64,000 nt of DNA from Bolinopsis microptera (lineage: Eukaryota > Ctenophora > Tentaculata > Lobata > Bolinopsidae), in NCBI RefSeq assembly GCF_026151205.1, contig NC_087081.1, forward strand, positions 13,536,340-13,600,339, written 5' to 3'. The position numbers and the translations under genes are program-made. Within the stretch, counting starts at the first letter, position 1. Every line of letters starts with the position of its first letter. The notes under the pieces are model-generated. The model was not told the DNA's origin and made no database searches. It worked only from the letters and a program-made list of their open reading frames with translations. Of the stretch, positions 58,093 to 64,000 are shown one piece after another.

Positions 58093-61000
58093 TAACGCGA
58101 TAAGGTTAAAGGTATTTAACTTTAGTCTTGACTGAGATCCCCACTCAAAGGGAAGTTTCAATCTCATGACACACGCTCTGTAAATCGTATTACATTTTGC
58201 TGAGAGGGTTATTATATTCAGTTTTATAGTTATATGACTAGACACCTGGTTCAGTTAATACGTTTCAGCTATTTATTATTGCTTCTTGAGCTTCGAGATT
58301 TCGCTAGCGTTTGAATTCATCTTTATGATTTGTCTCAGGAAGCGCCTTCATCAAATGAGTCGGATAAACCATTTCCACCTAAGTAAATCTGTAAAAGTTT
58401 CAGAATCCTGATTTTCATTTATTGCATTTGCAACCGAAAACTCCCTGAGGCAAATTTGATAAAGCTTGTACCATTTTCTTCAGCGTACGACATTTTCTGG
58501 GGAAAAACTTTTTCCTTGAATGGTGAGTTCATGAGATATCAATGTCGTCACAATCATCACAGGAAGAACATCACGGGGTATTTATATCGTATTCCTTCAT
58601 CCCTAAATTCGGCATTAGTGATTAGATCTAGAACTATATTCCTTTCTCATGATAACGACTACTTTACTACTCAAAGCGCAATTATGACACTAAGTATAAA
58701 GTCACAAGATGACACTTAGGTTCTAAATCTTGTCTGCCGTACAAATTTTATTTTGTTCAGTCCATTTTGACTTTATTTTGTTAATAAATGTTGCGTTAGA
58801 CAGGATTGTCATAATTTCTGTTCGATCTTGAAGTCTCGAAATCTTGTATTTCAGCCAATACAATTACAGTGCTTTAACAGATGGAACGATATAGGTCCCT
58901 ACCTCTATAGCTTTTGCCAAAACATGTCAAATTGAATGATTCTGTGATCCAGTCCAATCTGTTCTGGCACAGTTCCAAGGTCTACAATAAAGAGACCGTC
59001 GAGACACGACACATATCACCAAACTAACGCTAATGTACTTCACAAGTAGCCATGAAATTGACAAGAGTTTTGTGCACGTCAGAATGGCTGTGGTATAGGA
59101 TCATCAGTGTATGTTTGCTTCTTGATAAACGTTTCTCTCTGTGTAGCACAGGTATGCAGCTTATTACACAAAAAAACGTAAAACATTTTTGCTGTGATAC
59201 AAGGGATGATCGTAAACGATGTTAGCGTTCAATAGTATAACTCCAGTAACCAGTTCTGCAACGTTTCAAATCTTTAACTTCGATTACATAAGATGATTGT
59301 GCATATGATCCACGTTTAACACGAAGAAGAAATACCTCAGTTGACAGTGCATGAATGATCACGTGATATATTATTCGCATTGATAGCTTGCAAAGAGAAA
59401 CAATTTGCAGGCATGTCGAATTGCGAGCTTTTTTTGCAGTTTCAGTTCAGGATTGAATTCACTTTTAAGTTTTCTTTTTTGTTTTTATGTCTAGACTTAG
59501 ATTTAGATGTCGAGATTTAAATCAGACGATCAGGACTTATAATAAGATTGATAAATATTACCGATTTTATAATGTAGGGTCGTCTAAGATTATGGTTAGG
59601 ATTTAAGTTAAGATACAGGTTTATTATATTAACGTTTGAATTTTTGTTTAGATGCACGCTTAGATTTTAATCTGCACTTGTACGACAGTTGAGATAAAGT
59701 TATATAGGTTAAGTGGTTTGCCCCCATTCCCAAAAGAGTATGATTGAACTGGATCTCCACGATTGGATCACCCGAGTACCGTACTCTAATAAGAAACCAA
59801 CTCATCATACACTCGAGAGTCAAAGACAAATTGGTTGTTCCACTGCCATTATCCCAGATGGAGAATGAGGTTATTATCTCCTGTTAGTACTTTATTGTAA
59901 TCAAGAGATTCTTATAGTGTCTCTCACTGATTAATTGGGTTGCTCTCTAGTTCTGACTCCCGGCCAACTCATATATAAAAATCAATACTGACAGGGAGGC
60001 GAACCAGATTAGTTTTGACACGTGACAGAGATCCAGGCTTTTGACTGGCTAAAACTGAAAGCTTATCGGTTAATCTAGATAGCATCGAGTTATAAAATAA
60101 ACTGCAGTTCCGGCATAAGTACATAAAACCAATTAACCACTTCTCGGCATCTTTTACAGTAATAATATATATTTAATAATAATAGTATAATATAATGGGC
60201 GCCATTAAATAAACACTTTTCGCATAAAAACCCACCTTTTTGTTCCTTTCTCTAACATGCTATTACCATTTTACCAATATCCAGTCATGCAGATTTGCAA
60301 TTCTAGAATCCATTAGGGCGGTAAAGGACTGTACGAGAAACCAGCTATATATTTGTTGTTAATGTGTCCAAGCGATCCCTAGATTTCTCAGATTACTGCG
60401 ACAAGTTCAGTGAGCTAATGTTTGCGAACATGCTACTTTCTTTTCCAAAATAAACTCATTTATTGCATTGCTTGATACAAAGAAGATTAAAGAACTCTAT
60501 TGATAAGCTTAAATCTATTTCGAATCTGCCATTGACGTCAGATCAATACAACGAAAATCAAGCATTATTATTTGTAACAGCCACACTACATCATAGTATG
60601 AAACTTATCTTTAATTTCGGCTACCGGACAACTGAACCCAATTTGATAATTTAGACTAACCCTTACCCTAACCAATTAAGCTGATTAGTTAGTGAGAACT
60701 AGGTTCAATTGGGTTCAGTTGTCTGATACATCCGCCACAACATCTACCCGGCTACCTACCCCCCTTATCTTACTTCCTGATAAGGGGTGTAAACCCGGGT
60801 CACATGACATGACCCCGTTACTACCTCAACATTACGTCATCACCATCACAATTGTTCCCTCCCCCATATATATATTTATATACTCAGTCTCTCTCAGTAT
60901 GACCTACCACCTCACGTGACCCCCATCAACACCCTTACTAATTACATTCTATAATACACTCACTCTCCCTGCTATATATCATATATCAAGTTACACTCAC

Positions 61001-64000
61001 TTGCTGTGTGTCGTTCGGCTCTATTATTTCGTGCTGTAGTGCTCCGTTCTTTGTGTGTTGTGTAGTGTGGTGGGGCAGCAGCAGCCATCAGGGGGCCGCT
61101 GTTCTTTGTTTTACTGTTTAGTTTATCTGTACCCGGGCTTGTTTTGTACTATACCTGGGAGTGAGTTGCTTTGTTAGTTGATATTTTTGCAGTGAGCTTG
61201 TGTTTAGTTTTGTTTAAATGTTCGTGCAGAGCTTTTAAAAACATAACAGTGGTGGTGCAGATTTCAAATGAAATGCAGAGTTTTAAGTTTAGTTCTTAAA
61301 ACAAGGAGAATTAATAAGCAACCGGTGACGACTTGTATATATAGAAACTTACAGTGACTCTTAATGGACGAAATTGTACATGACGATCAACTATCAAGCA
61401 ATCTGCACTTCTGTTCTTTTAATAACTGATCTATACATACCAGCAACCAGACGTGCTGCTGCCGCTATTGCTTATTGGAGCAAATCGCAATTAACCTTTA
61501 AAAGGACATACTGATCGTCTATCATGTTTCATTGAATCGTATTCTCAGAGAGACTATTGAAATGAAATTCTTACGGTTTCATTTCACGAAGCTCTTCTAA
61601 TATAGTACTGCGTACAATGTTACTTTTTGAACTTGATAAACCGCATCGGGGATGATAATCTGTTAACTTTGGCTTCGACGGTCAACCTTCTTCTCAGAGC
61701 GAAACAAGAACCGTAAAAGGTGATATGTTTGTTTGCGTGTAACTTTAGGATTTTAGAGCGGGAACGATCACGTGATTGTGACGCTGCACTAGAACAGTCC
61801 TTGTTACATCCGCCGCGCGCACGTGAAATGTTTGTAAGCACCATTCTCTGATCTGGCGATGTCTCTTTGTTTCAAGCCCTTTGGGCGCGGTTTTACTTGA
61901 CAGTTATCACTTAACGCCATCGCGTTATCCGATTGACATTCTGTGTGTAAGTATCGTTAATTTCGTTTGTTCATTCATTGGTCTTGGTAATTAATTGATA
62001 CCTATCAAAAGTTCTGTTTTGATTAAACATCTCGATCGTGACCAGCTATTTTCTGTAATGTAAAATGCATTGAGAAGTTCCCTGAAAGCTAAACCATGCA
62101 TAGTCTTAACTCTTAAGTCTTTCGTAAAAAAATCCCTGAAAAAGGGAATATGAAACCATTGTTCCTTTTCGACTTAATCGATTCGACGTCTCGGTCTTAT
62201 GCTGCTCATTGCTTTACTCACGGCACTTTATTTTTAGTTGTATTCTTACTTGTTCCTTCTCGATTTTAATTCGATTCATTCTGTGTGAAATTCGATTATT
62301 GTGGCTGCAGTTACAGATCGTTCAAGATTTCCGATGAATAGAATTATTCAGCGTATGAGATCCGGTTTTAATTTCTGTGTGCCTTATCCTTATAATTTTG
62401 TTTTCATAAGCTAACCTAATCAAGTCCTCGAAGCCTGTGACCCAAGCTCTGCCTGAAAGTACTTCCGGGCGGGAATGTTTGTTGCTGTGATCATGGATGA
62501 GCTCTCTCCCTAGAGGCTCTCTTTGTTTGTTGTTCTTGCCCGCGGGTGCTTGCGTGTCTCGTTCGTAACGCGACACCCTCCTCAGTGGCGTATTTCCTTG
62601 ACATGGTAAATGTTTCAAGCGTTGCCTCTTTTCTCATAGCAACCTTTTCCGGCACCAATGTACACTTTACCCCAAATACAACAATTTTAAAAATCTAGTA
62701 GGAGACTAGGACTATTCTTCATAAGTAGTTGCATTTTTGCTATCCTTGCAGTCATTCGATGACATTTACTTCTATTCAGTCTTCTGCAGTTGTTGAAAGT
62801 TTCCTTTGAACTAAATAATATTCACATTTTTTCCTGCAGGCGTCTATAGCTTGGCTACTGTGTTCTTCTTTTGTTTTCAGTTCTTGTCCATGAATTTGAA
62901 TGTATTTGAGAACTGCAAATATAATCAATTGTACTCAAGTATACATTCGAATTTCTATCATTTCAAGTTATCTCTTCACCTCATCACACTTATCGACCAC
63001 ATTATTATCAATACTTAGTGTTGACTCAATGATTTATCTTATTCCATGCGGTTTTTGCGATTACACAATGTTTACATACATTACTCGAATACAAAGTATT
63101 CGGTTTAAAGGTGGCAAAATAAACGATATCGTGCCCCACTGCGTTTGGTGGAGTTGAACGAATCCTAGACTTTTCATTTGGGTGCTAAAAATCCCAACTC
63201 ACTGATACCACATATAGTACATTATTCAATGGTCTCTCGATCCACCGTCCCCTCTCTGTCTCAATTAATTAGCTTTTTGAGCGAGTACTGGTGATCCTCA
63301 ATCTCATTACATACAGTCTCTCAGACCGCGAGTTATTTTATTGGGACCCTTTTAAACTTGTTCTAGATAACAAACTGTGAGCTGCGTGTTTTTTAACGGC
63401 TCCATCATCAGCTTAGTTGTACATACTTTACAATATAGGCACATCACGAATATGAATCAGCATGCAACACGGATTATGCGCTATTTCTTTGAATTTTTCT
63501 TCGTTAACATTGTTTCTAAATACACTGTCATTGTACATGTTATACTTATTCAGTATGTTCGGTAGTAATTTGATTTTAAAAACTCACGTTTACTTAAACT
63601 AACCTGTGAATTATCATAGCAAAGGAAGGATAAAGAACGCTGAACATCAGCTTCAACCATGCTGATATCGAGCTTAGTTCAGTTCAGCAGGTAAGAAATA
63701 TTTGTCATACCTTATGTTAATCATATGATTGGCACTTGAATTTCATGAATAATCAAAACTTGTTGATATTTTGACAACCAAAGTATGCTAGTAATAACTT
63801 GACAATCTGGAAGTCTATATTAGGTATCTTACTCACCGCACCACTCTATTCCTGTAACCTGATTCATCGAATCAGACAGATCACTCAAAATCACCATCAT
63901 CTCTAGAACAGTCTACCTTGTTATCTCACAAATCACACAAACATTGACCGTTGACGTCCCAGTTACCATAGTAAAGTTATATAATACCCTGACGTGTCAT
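58093..64000. other. Gene-free stretch to window end
   Basis: No supported gene. AT-rich TATA-like runs near 60870-60985, followed by G/T-rich leader-like sequence, could be an upstream exon of a gene beyond the window. 61740-62600 is somewhat richer in CpG. Confidence 0.3.

Noticed and set aside
62322..62618. 98-codon minus-strand open frame
   Set aside because: It has no recognisable domain, no splice support, and lies in a CpG-richer patch where long frames are less surprising.

Overview
This window is animal nuclear DNA. It is AT-rich, has GT-AG introns, class A GPCRs, a membrane UDP-glycosyltransferase, a ciliary microtubule protein and many DNA transposons, SINEs and a LINE fragment. 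I cannot name the species. The TSP1 variant, lineage-type GPCRs and compact intronless genes suggest a marine invertebrate (cnidarian- or tunicate-like), but nothing here proves it.

Layout. 0-9.7 kb is a pile of mobile elements: a TIR transposon with a Harbinger-type transposase remnant and a 33-G run, several MITEs, a 144-bp-arm hairpin, a 208-bp tandem repeat, a LINE RT tail and a tRNA-derived SINE. Within it lies a GPCR pseudogene (2593-3766) whose start codon is cut off by a 149-bp hAT-type MITE. A paralogous GPCR (10712-11811) is intact except for one frameshift entering TM7.

13.7-28.5 kb (minus strand) is the main object: a 45-exon gene that I could assemble in phase from start to stop (5,313 coding nt, 1,770 aa). 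It encodes a signal peptide, an Arg8 stretch, 27 TSP1-type repeats, one transmembrane helix and a cytoplasmic tail with two acidic DYID tyrosine motifs. All intron phases agree across the model. The first nine repeats lie in fused exons. The last eighteen are each split into a ~130-nt and a ~50-nt exon. The locus shows at least three separate waves of tandem amplification.

29.5-31.2 kb (minus) holds a single-exon UDP-glycosyltransferase that lacks the usual HGG of the donor-binding signature. It lies symmetrically between diverged ~0.5-kb inverted repeats. 32-44 kb is repeats (minisatellites, two strong palindromes, a 85-bp MITE related to one at 12.4 kb) and otherwise unassigned DNA.

44.7-45.5 kb (plus) holds a single-exon CIMIP2/FAM166-like gene with an RFX X-box-like site just upstream, as expected of a ciliary gene. 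From 45.6 kb to the end I find no convincing gene. That stretch has CACGTG/CRE-rich spots, short tandem repeats and one CCAAT-plus-TATA cluster that looks like a promoter.

The genes have no obvious shared pathway. The TSP1 receptor and UGT are neighbours on one strand, but nothing in the sequence links their functions.
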